From positions 310,001 through 374,000 of the forward strand of contig NZ_FOAP01000006.1 in NCBI RefSeq assembly GCF_900109545.1: 64,000 nt of DNA. Direction: 5' to 3'. The position numbers and the translations under genes were made by a program. The notes under the pieces are model-generated. The model worked only from the letters and a program-made list of their open reading frames with translations, searched no databases and was not told the DNA's origin. How positions within the stretch are numbered: the stretch's first letter is position 1; the number at the start of each line of letters is the position of its first letter. The stretch comes from Stigmatella aurantiaca. GTDB lineage: Bacteria; Myxococcota; Myxococcia; Myxococcales; Myxococcaceae. This document shows, piece after piece, positions 8,225-17,390 of this stretch.

Positions 8225-8331
8225 CGCGGCGTATCAAAGTTCGCCAGGAAACGGCCCCCCTGCTCCGAATCACGGCCTTTGCGGGGAGAAGGTCCCCGCG
8301 GACATACATTGGCCTCACAGGGAGGGGACAC

Positions 8332-8889
8332 ATGACGCGATGGCCATGGGCCGCGGCGGTGTTGGTACTGGCAGTGGGCTGCAACCGGGAGGGAAAGGAG
8401 GGCTCCACGGCCCGGGCGGAGCTCCGGCGCGTGAGCGGCTCGACCCTGGAGGTGATTCCCCACGAAGGGCAGCTTCCCTACTGCCTGCTCTACACGGTCT
8501 CCCAGAAGGGCGTCATCCGGCAGCTCACGATGACGCGCGAGAACCGCTCCATCAAATGCGAGACGGGGCGCCCCATCGCCAACACGAGCTTCCGCATCCC
8601 GGCGCAGGAGGGGCCGGTGAAGCTCTACGTCATCTTCTCGGACCAGCGCATCCCCGCGGGCTCCGTGGCCCAGCAGCTCTATGAGCTCCGGGACCGGCCC
8701 AACGTGTCCGGCATGGACTTCCGCCTCCACGGCCAGGCCTTCGTCGAGCAGCTCGAGTTCACCCCGGAGGACGATGTCGCGCCCGTCACGGGGGGCGTCG
8801 TCGGACAGCAGGGCGAGGTGACCGACGGCACGGAGGCCCCGCCCCCGGACGCCCCCGAGGCGGCCCCGCCGGAAGACGGCGGCACCTGA
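8332..8889 (+). CDS. predicted lipoprotein
   Basis: A 185-residue lipoprotein with lipobox LAVGC (Cys17) and GGGAGGGG before ATG 8332. The mature part holds one soluble domain (about 25-140) with two Cys (LPYCLLYT and SIKCETG) that could form a disulfide, followed by an acidic Pro-rich tail (about 150-185). No family recognised. It stands alone, 107 bp after the glycosyltransferase and before a stem-loop at 8897-8934. Confidence 0.7.
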   Translation: MTRWPWAAAVLVLAVGCNREGKEGSTARAELRRVSGSTLEVIPHEGQLPYCLLYTVSQKGVIRQLTMTRENRSIKCETGRPIANTSFRIPAQEGPVKLYVIFSDQRIPAGSVAQQLYELRDRPNVSGMDFRLHGQAFVEQLEFTPEDDVAPVTGGVVGQQGEVTDGTEAPPPDAPEAAPPEDGGT

Positions 8890-8896
8890 GCCCTCC

Positions 8897-8934
8897 GGGG
8901 GAGTCCCTGGCACCGGGCGCAGGGACGCTCCCCC
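8897..8934 (+). terminator. strong stem-loop after the lipoprotein gene
   Basis: GGGGGAG-T-CCCTG pairs with CAGGGACGCTCCCCC apart from a two-base bulge; the loop is about 10 nt. No clean T-tract follows (GCCTTAT), so termination may be partial. It separates the lipoprotein gene from the ahcY leader. Confidence 0.45.
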
Positions 8935-8987
8935 GCCTTATGCGCTTCTGGAGAAATGGACCCGCTTGCGCTAGGGTTGCCTTCCAA

Positions 8988-9045
8988 CCTGAGGAGCGCT
9001 GCAACGGGGACTTCCCGCCAGGCTCAGGTTCATGTAACGGCGCTC
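8988..9045 (+). ncRNA. S-adenosylhomocysteine (SAH) riboswitch
   Basis: The leader of ahcY contains the conserved SAH-riboswitch core in order: CCTGAG, GGAGCGCTGCAA, a GGG/CCC stem, GCCAGGCTCAGG, a short linker and AACGGCGCTC. CCTGAG pairs with CTCAGG (P1), and GAGCGC near the 5' side pairs with GCGCTC at 9040-9045 to close the pseudoknot. The class binds SAH and raises expression of SAH-recycling genes, which fits ahcY starting at 9124. I recognise it from the consensus of the metH/ahcY riboswitches of other proteobacteria. The expression platform must lie between 9046 and the start codon. Confidence 0.93.
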
Positions 9046-9123
9046 GCTGACTCGTGGCTGGTGGCCCGGGTGGCGAGCCCACCCCTCAAAAGCCCCCAGC
9101 TCCGTCCTATTCAGGAGCAATAC

Positions 9124-10539
<1,416 letters not shown>

Positions 10540-10562
10540 GCCGCTCCCCGTTTCGCCTTCAG

Positions 10563-10600
10563 GCCCCCTCCCCGCGCTCCGCCGGGGTGGGGGCTTTTTC
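10563..10600 (+). terminator. intrinsic terminator of ahcY
   Basis: GCCCCCTCCCCG pairs with CGGGGTGGGGGC with a single T:T mismatch, followed by TTTTT. It lies 24 bp after the ahcY stop. Confidence 0.85.
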
Positions 10601-10796
10601 ATTTCCTCCGGCGGCTTTTGACCGGCGGACACCGCCCTGGCCCCTCCGGGCAGGCTTGCGCTCACGGCAACATCGAGAACCCACCAACAGGCCGAGAAAT
10701 CACAGCTCTCCAACTTTCATTGGATTTCCAGGATAGGCACTACGAGAGGCGTGGGGGACGCCCCTTCGCCGCGTCCCGCCGGAAAGGAAGTCCGCG

Positions 10797-11873
10797 ATGA
10801 GCAAGCGCCAGGGGGGCCGTCTTCGAGGGCTGTGTGGCGCAGGGGCCGGTCTGCTCCTGCTGGGTGCCTGCGGTGCGCCCCCGGAAGGGCCTGACGACGC
10901 CTCGCCGCTGGGGGCGGTGGAGGCGGCCACGGGCGGGCTCTCCGCGCACCTGTCGGCCGCGGCCACGTCCCTCCGCGCCGAGGAGGAGGTGAGCCTCACG
11001 CTCGCCCTCACCAACCCCACCGCCCACCCGGTCCGCCTGCTCGTCTGGAACACCCCGGCGCAGGGGCTCACGGAGAACCTGCTCACGGTGACGTTCAACG
11101 GCGCCCCGGTGGAGTACCGCGGGCCCCACTTCAAGCGCGCCATCCCCCGCCCCGAGGACTTTCTCGTCCTGGCGCCCGGAGAGAGCCTCACCCGCACCGT
11201 GACGCTCTCCGGCGTGTATGACTGGTCCCGGAGCGGCCCCTACACCGTGCGCTACACGGGGGTGGGCCCCGAGAGCTTCTCCTCCAACAGCCTCACCCTG
11301 TGGGTCAGCGGCCGCCCCGCCCCCCAGGAGCCCCTCGAAGCCCCACCCGCCGCCGCCCCGGGGCTCTCCTACCGCCAGTGCTCGGACAGCCAGAAGTCAG
11401 ACATCGCCCAGGCCTTCACCACCGCGCAGAGCATGGCCCACCGGGCGGTGAGCTACCTCTCCGAGACGCCGCCCATCCGCGCCCCGCGCTACAAGACGTG
11501 GTTCGGCGCGGCCACCGCCACGGGCTGGCTCACGGTGAGGGCCCACTTCAACACCCTCAAGCGCGCGCTCAACACCAAACCCGTGGTGGTGGATTGCGGC
11601 TGTACGCGCAACGCCTATGCATACGTGTACTCCCACCGCCCCTACACGATTTACGTCTGCAATGCCTTCTGGAGCGCGCCGATGACGGGCACCGACTCCA
11701 AGGGCGGCACGCTCATCCACGAGATGAGCCACTTCCACGCGGTGGCCGGCACCGAGGACCACGCCTACGGCCAGAGCGCCGCCAAGAGCCTCGCCCTCTC
11801 CCACCCCAGCAAGGCCCGGGATAACGCGGACAGTCACGAGTACTTCGCAGAGAACACACCCATGCTGCGATAG
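10797..11873 (+). CDS. M35-type (aspzincin) metalloendopeptidase lipoprotein, copy 1
   Basis: A 358-residue secreted protease precursor. The lipobox is LLGAC (Cys25). An N-terminal beta-sandwich-like domain (about 45-165) is followed by a linker and a catalytic domain (about 195-358) similar to peptidyl-Lys metalloendopeptidases: HEMSH near residue 307 supplies two zinc ligands and the catalytic Glu, and GTEDHAYG supplies the Asp third ligand. Two Cys pairs are visible, one including CGCT. These enzymes typically cut on the N-terminal side of Lys. In a predatory myxobacterium a role in prey-protein digestion is reasonable. Start and leader (GAAAGGAAGTCCG) match those of the next gene, showing tandem duplication. 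Confidence 0.9.
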   Translation: MSKRQGGRLRGLCGAGAGLLLLGACGAPPEGPDDASPLGAVEAATGGLSAHLSAAATSLRAEEEVSLTLALTNPTAHPVRLLVWNTPAQGLTENLLTVTFNGAPVEYRGPHFKRAIPRPEDFLVLAPGESLTRTVTLSGVYDWSRSGPYTVRYTGVGPESFSSNSLTLWVSGRPAPQEPLEAPPAAAPGLSYRQCSDSQKSDIAQAFTTAQSMAHRAVSYLSETPPIRAPRYKTWFGAATATGWLTVRAHFNTLKRALNTKPVVVDCGCTRNAYAYVYSHRPYTIYVCNAFWSAPMTGTDSKGGTLIHEMSHFHAVAGTEDHAYGQSAAKSLALSHPSKARDNADSHEYFAENTPMLR

Positions 11874-12045
11874 CGCCCCCCCCCCTTCACTCCAGGCGAA
11901 CAGATTGCGCTTCAAACAGCATTCGACGTTCTGACAGTAACAATAATAAATATTGCTTTCTCAGAATACATGCATTTTCCTTCTGTTTCCGCGGAACGCG
12001 AGAGCCGCTCCGCGTCGCAGTGTATCCCCCGAAAGGAAGTCCGAC

Positions 12046-13146
12046 ATGAGCAAGAGCCTGGGTGGTCGTCGTCAGTGGCTGGTGGGCGCGGTGACCGGTA
12101 TGTCGCTGCTGGGTGCCTGTGGCGCCCCGCAGGAGACGGCCGGAGAGTCCACGGAGCTCAGCGCTCCGGAGGCCACCGCGGGTGACATCTCCGCGCGGCT
12201 GTCCGCCGGGACGTCTTCCTTCGGCGCCCAGAGCGAGGTGAGCGTCACCATCACCCTCACCAACGTCTCCCGCCGCGCGGTGAGCCTGCTGTCCTGGCAC
12301 ACGCCGGTGGATGGCCTCAAGGACGACCTGCTCGAGGTGACGCTCAACGGCGCCCCCGTGGAGTACACCGGCCGCCACTACAAGCGCGCGGCCCCCCGCG
12401 CCGAGGACTTCCTCACGCTGGCCCCCGGCGAGAGCCTCACCCGCACGGTGGGCCTGTCGGACGCGTATGACTTGTCCCGCAGCGGCAACTACGCCGTGAG
12501 CTTCTCCGGCTCGCACCACGCCGAGAGCCCCGCGCTCCACGACTCCTTCGCCTCCAACAGCGTCTCCCTGTGGATCGAAGGCCGTCCGGGCCGCGAGAAC
12601 GGCTACGAGGCGCAGGACATCCGCGCCCAGGGCCTGACGACCTCGACCAACTGCAGCACCTCCCGGAAGACGGACATCACCAGCGCGTTCTCCGCGGCCC
12701 AGTCGATGACGAACAACTCGCTCAGCTACCTCACCAACACCACGCCCGGCAGCACCCCGCGCTACACCACCTGGTTCGGTGCCTACAGCAGCACGGGCTG
12801 GAGCACGGCCAAGTCGCACTTCACCGCCATCAAGAGCGCCTTCGACACCAAGTCGGTGGTGGTCGACTGCGGCTGCACGGACAGCGCCTACGCCTACGTG
12901 TACCCCACCCAGCCCTACAAGATTTACGTGTGCAACGCGTTCTGGAGCGCGCCGATGACGGGCACGGACTCCAAGGGCGGCACGCTGGTCCACGAGATGA
13001 GCCACTTCAACGCGGTGGCGGGCACCGACGACCACGCCTACGGCCACACCGCCGCCAAGAAGCTGGCGACCACCAACCCCACGCGCGCCCTGGATAACGC
13101 CGACAGCCACGAGTACTTCGCCGAGAACACTCCCGCACAGAACTGA
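12046..13146 (+). CDS. M35-type (aspzincin) metalloendopeptidase lipoprotein, copy 2
   Basis: A 366-residue paralogue of the preceding gene with the same layout: lipobox LLGAC, N-terminal domain (about 45-170) and catalytic domain (about 205-366) with HEMSH near residue 316 and GTDDHAYG. The surrounding catalytic blocks (VVVDCGC, YVCNAFWSAPMTGTDSKGG) are almost identical between copies, while the N-terminal domains have diverged more. The leader and first codons (GAAAGGAAGTCCGACATGAGC) repeat those of copy 1. The 170-bp gap before it is AT-rich around 11930-11965, so it probably has its own promoter. A strong terminator follows. Confidence 0.9.
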   Translation: MSKSLGGRRQWLVGAVTGMSLLGACGAPQETAGESTELSAPEATAGDISARLSAGTSSFGAQSEVSVTITLTNVSRRAVSLLSWHTPVDGLKDDLLEVTLNGAPVEYTGRHYKRAAPRAEDFLTLAPGESLTRTVGLSDAYDLSRSGNYAVSFSGSHHAESPALHDSFASNSVSLWIEGRPGRENGYEAQDIRAQGLTTSTNCSTSRKTDITSAFSAAQSMTNNSLSYLTNTTPGSTPRYTTWFGAYSSTGWSTAKSHFTAIKSAFDTKSVVVDCGCTDSAYAYVYPTQPYKIYVCNAFWSAPMTGTDSKGGTLVHEMSHFNAVAGTDDHAYGHTAAKKLATTNPTRALDNADSHEYFAENTPAQN

Positions 13147-13176
13147 CGCGCAAGCGGCGGTTCTCGGGTAGGGAGC

Positions 13177-13210
13177 AACGGGGGCGGAGACGCCCCCGTT
13201 TTTCTTTTTC
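13177..13210 (+). terminator. intrinsic terminator after the M35 gene pair
   Basis: A perfect 10-bp stem AACGGGGGCG/CGCCCCCGTT closes a GAGA tetraloop and is followed by TTTCTTTTTC. Confidence 0.92.
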
Positions 13211-13244
13211 GCGGGTGGCCCTCCCCGGGCGCCCTGGAGACGCG

Positions 13245-13829
13245 ATGAACCGGAGACATGTCCCTTGGCTCGCCCTGTCCTGCCTGGCGCTCGGCGCGGG
13301 CGCGTGTGCCTCACGCAAGGAGGAGACCACCCCCACGGCCCCCCCTTCCCAGCAGACGGCGGCCGCCGAGCCCCAAGGAACCCCCATGGCCCCTTCCCTG
13401 ACGTGCGAGATGAGCGTGTCCCCCCGGCTCAAGGTGGGCGTCCCCGTGGAGCTCCGCTTCAAGCTGAGCAACCCCACGTCCCAGACCGTGTACGCGCTGA
13501 AGTGGCACACGCCGCTGGAAGGGCTGCGCAACAACTTCCTGGAGGTGAGCCGCGACGGGACCGAGGTGCCCTACCAGGGCCCGATGGTGAAGCGCGCGGA
13601 CCCCAGCGCGGAGGCCTACGCCGCCCTCGCCCCGGGCGGCTCCCAGGAGGCGCAGGTCGATGTGTCGCTGGCGTATGACTTCACGCAGCCCGGCACGTAC
13701 CGCATCGCGTTCCGGGGCACCTTGATGGACCTGGTCACGTCCCAGACGGACGTGCCCCGGAAGATGGACGCGTTCCAGTCCGTCGAGCTCCGCTGCCCGG
13801 CGGTCGAGACGGTGCTCACCGCCGGTTGA
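13245..13829 (+). CDS. stand-alone prodomain-like lipoprotein (N-terminal domain of the M35 proteases)
   Basis: A 194-residue lipoprotein (lipobox ending GAGAC, Cys23). Residues about 65-175 align block for block with the N-terminal domain of the two M35 proteases upstream: WHTPLEGLRNNFLEV against WHTPVDGLKDDLLEV, then VPYQGPMVKRADPSAE against VEYTGRHYKRAAPRAE, then LAPGGS and AYDFTQPGTY. No catalytic domain or HExxH follows. The domain may be a propeptide or inhibitor/chaperone module, and this gene could act in trans on the neighbouring proteases, or be a remnant that kept a function. It is separated from them by the terminator at 13177-13210. ATG 13245 is preceded by CTGGAGACGCG. Confidence 0.8.
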   Translation: MNRRHVPWLALSCLALGAGACASRKEETTPTAPPSQQTAAAEPQGTPMAPSLTCEMSVSPRLKVGVPVELRFKLSNPTSQTVYALKWHTPLEGLRNNFLEVSRDGTEVPYQGPMVKRADPSAEAYAALAPGGSQEAQVDVSLAYDFTQPGTYRIAFRGTLMDLVTSQTDVPRKMDAFQSVELRCPAVETVLTAG

Positions 13830-13871
13830 GAAGAAACGGGGCGCGCCCAGCGTCCGCGCGCCCCTGCCACA

Positions 13872-14720
13872 TCACTTCTGGGACTGGGCCGTCGGGTAGC
13901 AGTCCGGCGGCCGGAGGTTCGCGTCCGTCCCCGTGGGGAAAGGCTCGAGGCAGCCGCCAGGGTCCGGGCAGAAGCCGCAGTCCTCGGTGCACGAGAAGCA
14001 GCTCTCGTTCTGGCCGCAGATGCCATCTCCGCAGACCGAACAGGTGCCACAGTCCTGGGAGCACGAGTCACAGCTCTCGTTCCACCAGTTGCAGATACCG
14101 TCCCCACAGACCGTCGGACGCGCGCAGTTCACCGGCTGGTAAGCGCCTCCATTGCCCGTGTAGGCGTACGTGTCCATGGTCCCATGGCCATCGACGGCGC
14201 CGAAGAGCCCACTGTCCGAACGCGCCACCGCCAGGTACGTCCCCTGCGGCACGCCCAGGGCGTCATACCAGCCGAAGCCGTGCTTCGTGCAGATGTGCTT
14301 GAAGGGAACCTGGGCAGGGAAGTTGCTCTGCACCCAGTTCACATCCCACTCGGTGAGGGTGGCGAGCTGCCACTGCTCACACTTGCCCAGGTTCTGGCAC
14401 AGGGCCGAGTCGGGGCCAATCCGGATGACGATGAACCCGGTTCCCACGCAGGAGATGCCCAGGCGGAAGCGGCCCGTGTCCGGCAGGTAGACCACACGCG
14501 TGTCCGGGTTTCGGCCGTGGTAGTCCGAGGACAGGTACTGGGGCATGCCCGGTACCGTCGTCTCCGATTGACACGGTCCTGGGTAGTCATTGCTGCTGGC
14601 GGCTTGCGTAGCGGTGGCAAGCGCCGCCTCGCCTGGGGCCTCCGCCTCCTCCACCACGCCACAGCCCACCCACGAGAGGGCAGTCAAAACAACGGGAAGC
14701 CAGCACTGACGAACGGCCAT
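13872..14720 (-). CDS. cysteine-rich repeat lipoprotein
   Basis: A 282-residue lipoprotein: signal peptide with lipobox WVGC near residue 20, a soluble N-terminal domain (about 45-210) with scattered Cys, then two tandem Cys-rich repeats of the form CGDGIC-x(4-5)-ESC-x2-C-x2-DCG-x-C, common in myxobacterial and plant-lectin-like secreted proteins, and a short tail. The repeats resemble disulfide-knotted binding modules. A near-consensus promoter (14761-14789) lies 40 bp upstream and AGAGGCG precedes ATG 14720. Function unknown. It is convergent with the prodomain-like gene. Confidence 0.75.
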   Translation of the reverse strand: MAVRQCWLPVVLTALSWVGCGVVEEAEAPGEAALATATQAASSNDYPGPCQSETTVPGMPQYLSSDYHGRNPDTRVVYLPDTGRFRLGISCVGTGFIVIRIGPDSALCQNLGKCEQWQLATLTEWDVNWVQSNFPAQVPFKHICTKHGFGWYDALGVPQGTYLAVARSDSGLFGAVDGHGTMDTYAYTGNGGAYQPVNCARPTVCGDGICNWWNESCDSCSQDCGTCSVCGDGICGQNESCFSCTEDCGFCPDPGGCLEPFPTGTDANLRPPDCYPTAQSQK

Positions 14721-14760
14721 GGTTCGCCTCTTTTCCTGTTTAAAACAGCTATTCATGACC

Positions 14761-14789
14761 GTGATACGCGAAAATTACAGCACTGTCAA
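14761..14789 (-). promoter_or_regulatory. sigma70 promoter of the cysteine-rich lipoprotein gene
   Basis: On the minus strand TTGACA (14789-14784), a 17-bp spacer and TATCAC (14766-14761) form a near-consensus promoter ending about 40 bp before the start codon, inside a locally AT-rich stretch. Confidence 0.75.
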
Positions 14790-14861
14790 CCTTCGGCGGT
14801 CCTTTTACGGGTATGCGCACTGGAGAAGAGAGCGTCCCCGCTCCGAAAGAAGGCGGGTTAG

Positions 14862-14889
14862 CGTCCTCGGGCACAACGGCCCGAGGACG
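14862..14889. promoter_or_regulatory. perfect inverted repeat covering the ribosome-binding site of the STM4015-like gene
   Basis: CGTCCTCGGG (14862-14871) and CCCGAGGACG (14880-14889) are perfect 10-bp arms around an 8-nt loop. The right arm contains GAGGA, the only good Shine-Dalgarno for ATG 14894. As RNA the hairpin would hide it; as DNA it could be an operator. Confidence 0.6.
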
Positions 14890-14893
14890 TCCC

Positions 14894-16246
14894 ATGCCGC
14901 GGTACGAGTTCAAGGAAGGCAGTTCCAGCAAGTTCTGGGAGATCACCCTCTCCGGCAGCTCCTTCACCACCCGCTGGGGCCGCATCGGCACCGAGGGGCA
15001 GGAGAAGACCCAGCACTTCGACTCTTCAGCGGAGGCGCGAAAGGAGCACGACAAGCTCATCCGCGAGAAGGAAAAGAAGGGCTACGAGCCTGCGGGGGAC
15101 GCCGGAGCGGAGGCCGGTGACGGCGAGGCCACCCCGTCCGCCACCAACCCGGCGCTGGAGGCCGCGATCCTCGCGGATCCGGACAACGTCGAGGCGTATC
15201 TCGCCTACGGCACCTGGCTGAGCGAGCAAGGCGATCCGCGAGGCGAGCTCATCGCCCTGCAGCACGCGCTGTCCCAGGCGAGCGGCACGGAGGCCAGCAA
15301 CCTCAAGCGCAAGCTCACCGTGCACCTCAAGACCCACCAGGAGCTCTTCCTGGGAGAACTGGCGGAGGCGGTGGAGGACGAGGAGCTCTCGGTGGAGTGG
15401 CACCTGGGCTTCATCCGCTCCGCGCGCGTGGCCAAGAAGGACTACGACTCCACCCGGGACATTCCCGACACCGCGCTGGAGCTGCTCACGCACCCCTCGG
15501 CGAAGTTCCTCCGGGGGCTCACCATCGGCATGGCGGAGTTCGATGGTGAGAACGTCTACGACAGCGTCATCGAGAAGCTCGCCGAGGCCGGTGGCTCGAA
15601 GACGATCCAGGATCTGTTCATCGGAGACTTCCAGTACCCGGACGAGATGGAGATCTCCTGGTCCCACCTGAACGACGTGTCGCCCCTGCTCCAGGTGTTG
15701 CCGGCCCTGCGCACGCTGCGGCTGCGGGGCGCTTCGCTGGAGCTGGGGAAGCTCCACCTGCCCGAGCTGCGTGAGTTCACGGTGGAGACCGGTGGCCTGC
15801 CCCTGTCCGCGGTGAAGTCCATCGTCACGGCGAAGTGGCCCAAGCTGGAGCGGCTGGAGATCTGGTTTGGCAGCGAGAACTACGGCGCGGAAGGGGGCGT
15901 GAAGGACATCCGGCCCCTGCTCGAAGGCAAGGGCGTGCCGAACCTGAAGCGGCTGGGCCTGCGCAACTCGGAGTTCACGGACGCGCTGTGCGAGGCGCTG
16001 CCCACCGCGAAGGTGCTCCCGCAGCTGGAAACGCTGGACCTGTCCATGGGCACGATGTCCGACAAGGGCGCTGGTGTCCTGGCGGAGCACGCGGCGGCCT
16101 TCTCCCACCTGCGGGAGCTGGACGTCACGGAGAACACCCTCACCCCGGCGGGGCAGAAGCTCGTCGCGAAGCTGGCAGGCACCGTCAGCGCGGGCAACCA
16201 GCGCGAGTACGACGAGGAATACCGCTATGCGGCGGTAGGCGAGTAG
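14894..16246 (+). CDS. STM4015-family leucine-rich-repeat protein with WGR and TIGR02996 domains
   Basis: A 450-residue protein with three parts. Residues 1-60 are a WGR domain (FTTRWGRIGTEGQ) of the kind found in PARPs and MolR. Residues about 78-120 match the myxobacterial TIGR02996 domain (LAYGTWLSEQGDPRGELI). The rest is a solenoid of irregular leucine-rich repeats (LRTLRLRGASLELGKLHLPEL, trimmed here) typical of the STM4015 family. The family is uncharacterised and occurs with STM4011-4014 homologues in one locus. ATG 14894 begins the WGR domain; the SD is inside the palindrome at 14862-14889. Six bases separate it from the STM4014-like gene. A scaffold or substrate-recognition role is likely. 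Confidence 0.85.
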   Translation: MPRYEFKEGSSSKFWEITLSGSSFTTRWGRIGTEGQEKTQHFDSSAEARKEHDKLIREKEKKGYEPAGDAGAEAGDGEATPSATNPALEAAILADPDNVEAYLAYGTWLSEQGDPRGELIALQHALSQASGTEASNLKRKLTVHLKTHQELFLGELAEAVEDEELSVEWHLGFIRSARVAKKDYDSTRDIPDTALELLTHPSAKFLRGLTIGMAEFDGENVYDSVIEKLAEAGGSKTIQDLFIGDFQYPDEMEISWSHLNDVSPLLQVLPALRTLRLRGASLELGKLHLPELREFTVETGGLPLSAVKSIVTAKWPKLERLEIWFGSENYGAEGGVKDIRPLLEGKGVPNLKRLGLRNSEFTDALCEALPTAKVLPQLETLDLSMGTMSDKGAGVLAEHAAAFSHLRELDVTENTLTPAGQKLVAKLAGTVSAGNQREYDEEYRYAAVGE

Positions 16247-16252
16247 CCCGCG

Positions 16253-17386
16253 ATGGCGGTGGCCCCTCCGTTCATCCTCATCGGCAACGTGGAGAACCGC
16301 CGGGTCACCCTCTTCCAGGAAGCCTTGGCGAGCCAGGGCCTCCCCCCAGCGCACGTGGTCTCCTGGAGCGAGCTGCTCTCCCGTGAAGGGCGGCTCGAGG
16401 AACTCCCGGACACCGAGGCGATGGTCCGCATCGACTCGGCGGGAGAGAGCTGGGAGGTGGAGAAGGCCCTGCTGAAGCGCGGCTACGCGGACGCGCTGGA
16501 GCACGGGTGCTCCGTCCTGACGCCGGAGGAGGTGGACGCCCTGCCCCTGGACCTGGGGCGCATCCTCTGTCCCCGGCAGCACCACCTGGGCTTCCTGCGG
16601 GTCCTGGCGCAACTGGAAGCCCTCTTCGCGCAACGCCCCCGCTGGCGCGTGCTCCAGCCCCCGGCGGCCATCGCGGACCTCTTCGACAAGCGCATCACCT
16701 CGCGCCGCTACGCGGCCCTGGGCGTGCCCGTGCCCGAGCCGTTGGAGGGCGTCACGGACGTGGCGTCCCTCCGGGCCCGGATGCAGGAAGCCGGCTGCCG
16801 CGAGGTGTTCGTGAAGGTGTCGTGCGGCTCGTCCGCCTCGTGCCTGGCCATCTTCCGGCGGGGGCGCTCCACGGAGTCGCTGGTCACCACCATCGAGCAG
16901 GCGGAGACGGGCTGGTACAACTCGCTGAAGGTGCGCCGCATTCAGGAGCCCCGGCGCGTGGACGAGGTGCTGACGTTCCTGCTGCGGGAGGGCTCCCAAA
17001 TCGAGCGCTCGATTCCCAAGGCCCGGCTGGGCGGAGACTTCTTCGACTGCCGGGTGCTGATGGTGCGCGGTGAGCCAGCCTTCACGGTGGTGCGCCAGAG
17101 CCACCGGCCCATCACCAACCTGCACCTGGGCGGCTGGCGCGGGGACCTGGAGGACTTCCGCGCGGCGGTGCCCCCGAACCGGCTCGCGGATGCGATGGAG
17201 AGCTGCCGCACCGTGGCGCGCGCGCACGGCTGCCTGCACGTGGGCATCGACCTCATGTACGAGGAGCACTTCACGGGGCACCGCGTGCTGGAGGCCAACG
17301 CCTTCGGAGACCTGCTGCCCCGGCTGTGGCGCGACGGCCTCAGCGTGTACGAGTGGGAGATCCGCGAGGCACTGCGCGAAGCCTGA
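16253..17386 (+). CDS. STM4014-family ATP-grasp-like protein
   Basis: A 377-residue protein. An N-terminal alpha/beta domain (about 1-110) precedes an ATP-grasp-like fold: a Lys/Arg-rich strand around residue 140 (FDKRITSRRYAALGVPVPEP), VFVKVSCGSSAS near 183 and LEANAFGDLLPR near 348, where the Glu/Asn would bind Mg. ATP-grasp enzymes activate carboxylates for ligation to amines or thiols. The family occurs only with the STM4011-4015 set, so a modifying-enzyme role on a peptide or small molecule is plausible. It sits 6 bp behind the STM4015-like gene and is convergent with the radical SAM genes across 4 bp. Confidence 0.82.
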   Translation: MAVAPPFILIGNVENRRVTLFQEALASQGLPPAHVVSWSELLSREGRLEELPDTEAMVRIDSAGESWEVEKALLKRGYADALEHGCSVLTPEEVDALPLDLGRILCPRQHHLGFLRVLAQLEALFAQRPRWRVLQPPAAIADLFDKRITSRRYAALGVPVPEPLEGVTDVASLRARMQEAGCREVFVKVSCGSSASCLAIFRRGRSTESLVTTIEQAETGWYNSLKVRRIQEPRRVDEVLTFLLREGSQIERSIPKARLGGDFFDCRVLMVRGEPAFTVVRQSHRPITNLHLGGWRGDLEDFRAAVPPNRLADAMESCRTVARAHGCLHVGIDLMYEEHFTGHRVLEANAFGDLLPRLWRDGLSVYEWEIREALREA

Positions 17387-17390
17387 GCCC

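Noticed and set aside
8956..9123. Upstream ATG as start of ahcY
   Set aside because: It would translate the SAH riboswitch; the conserved protein starts at 9124.
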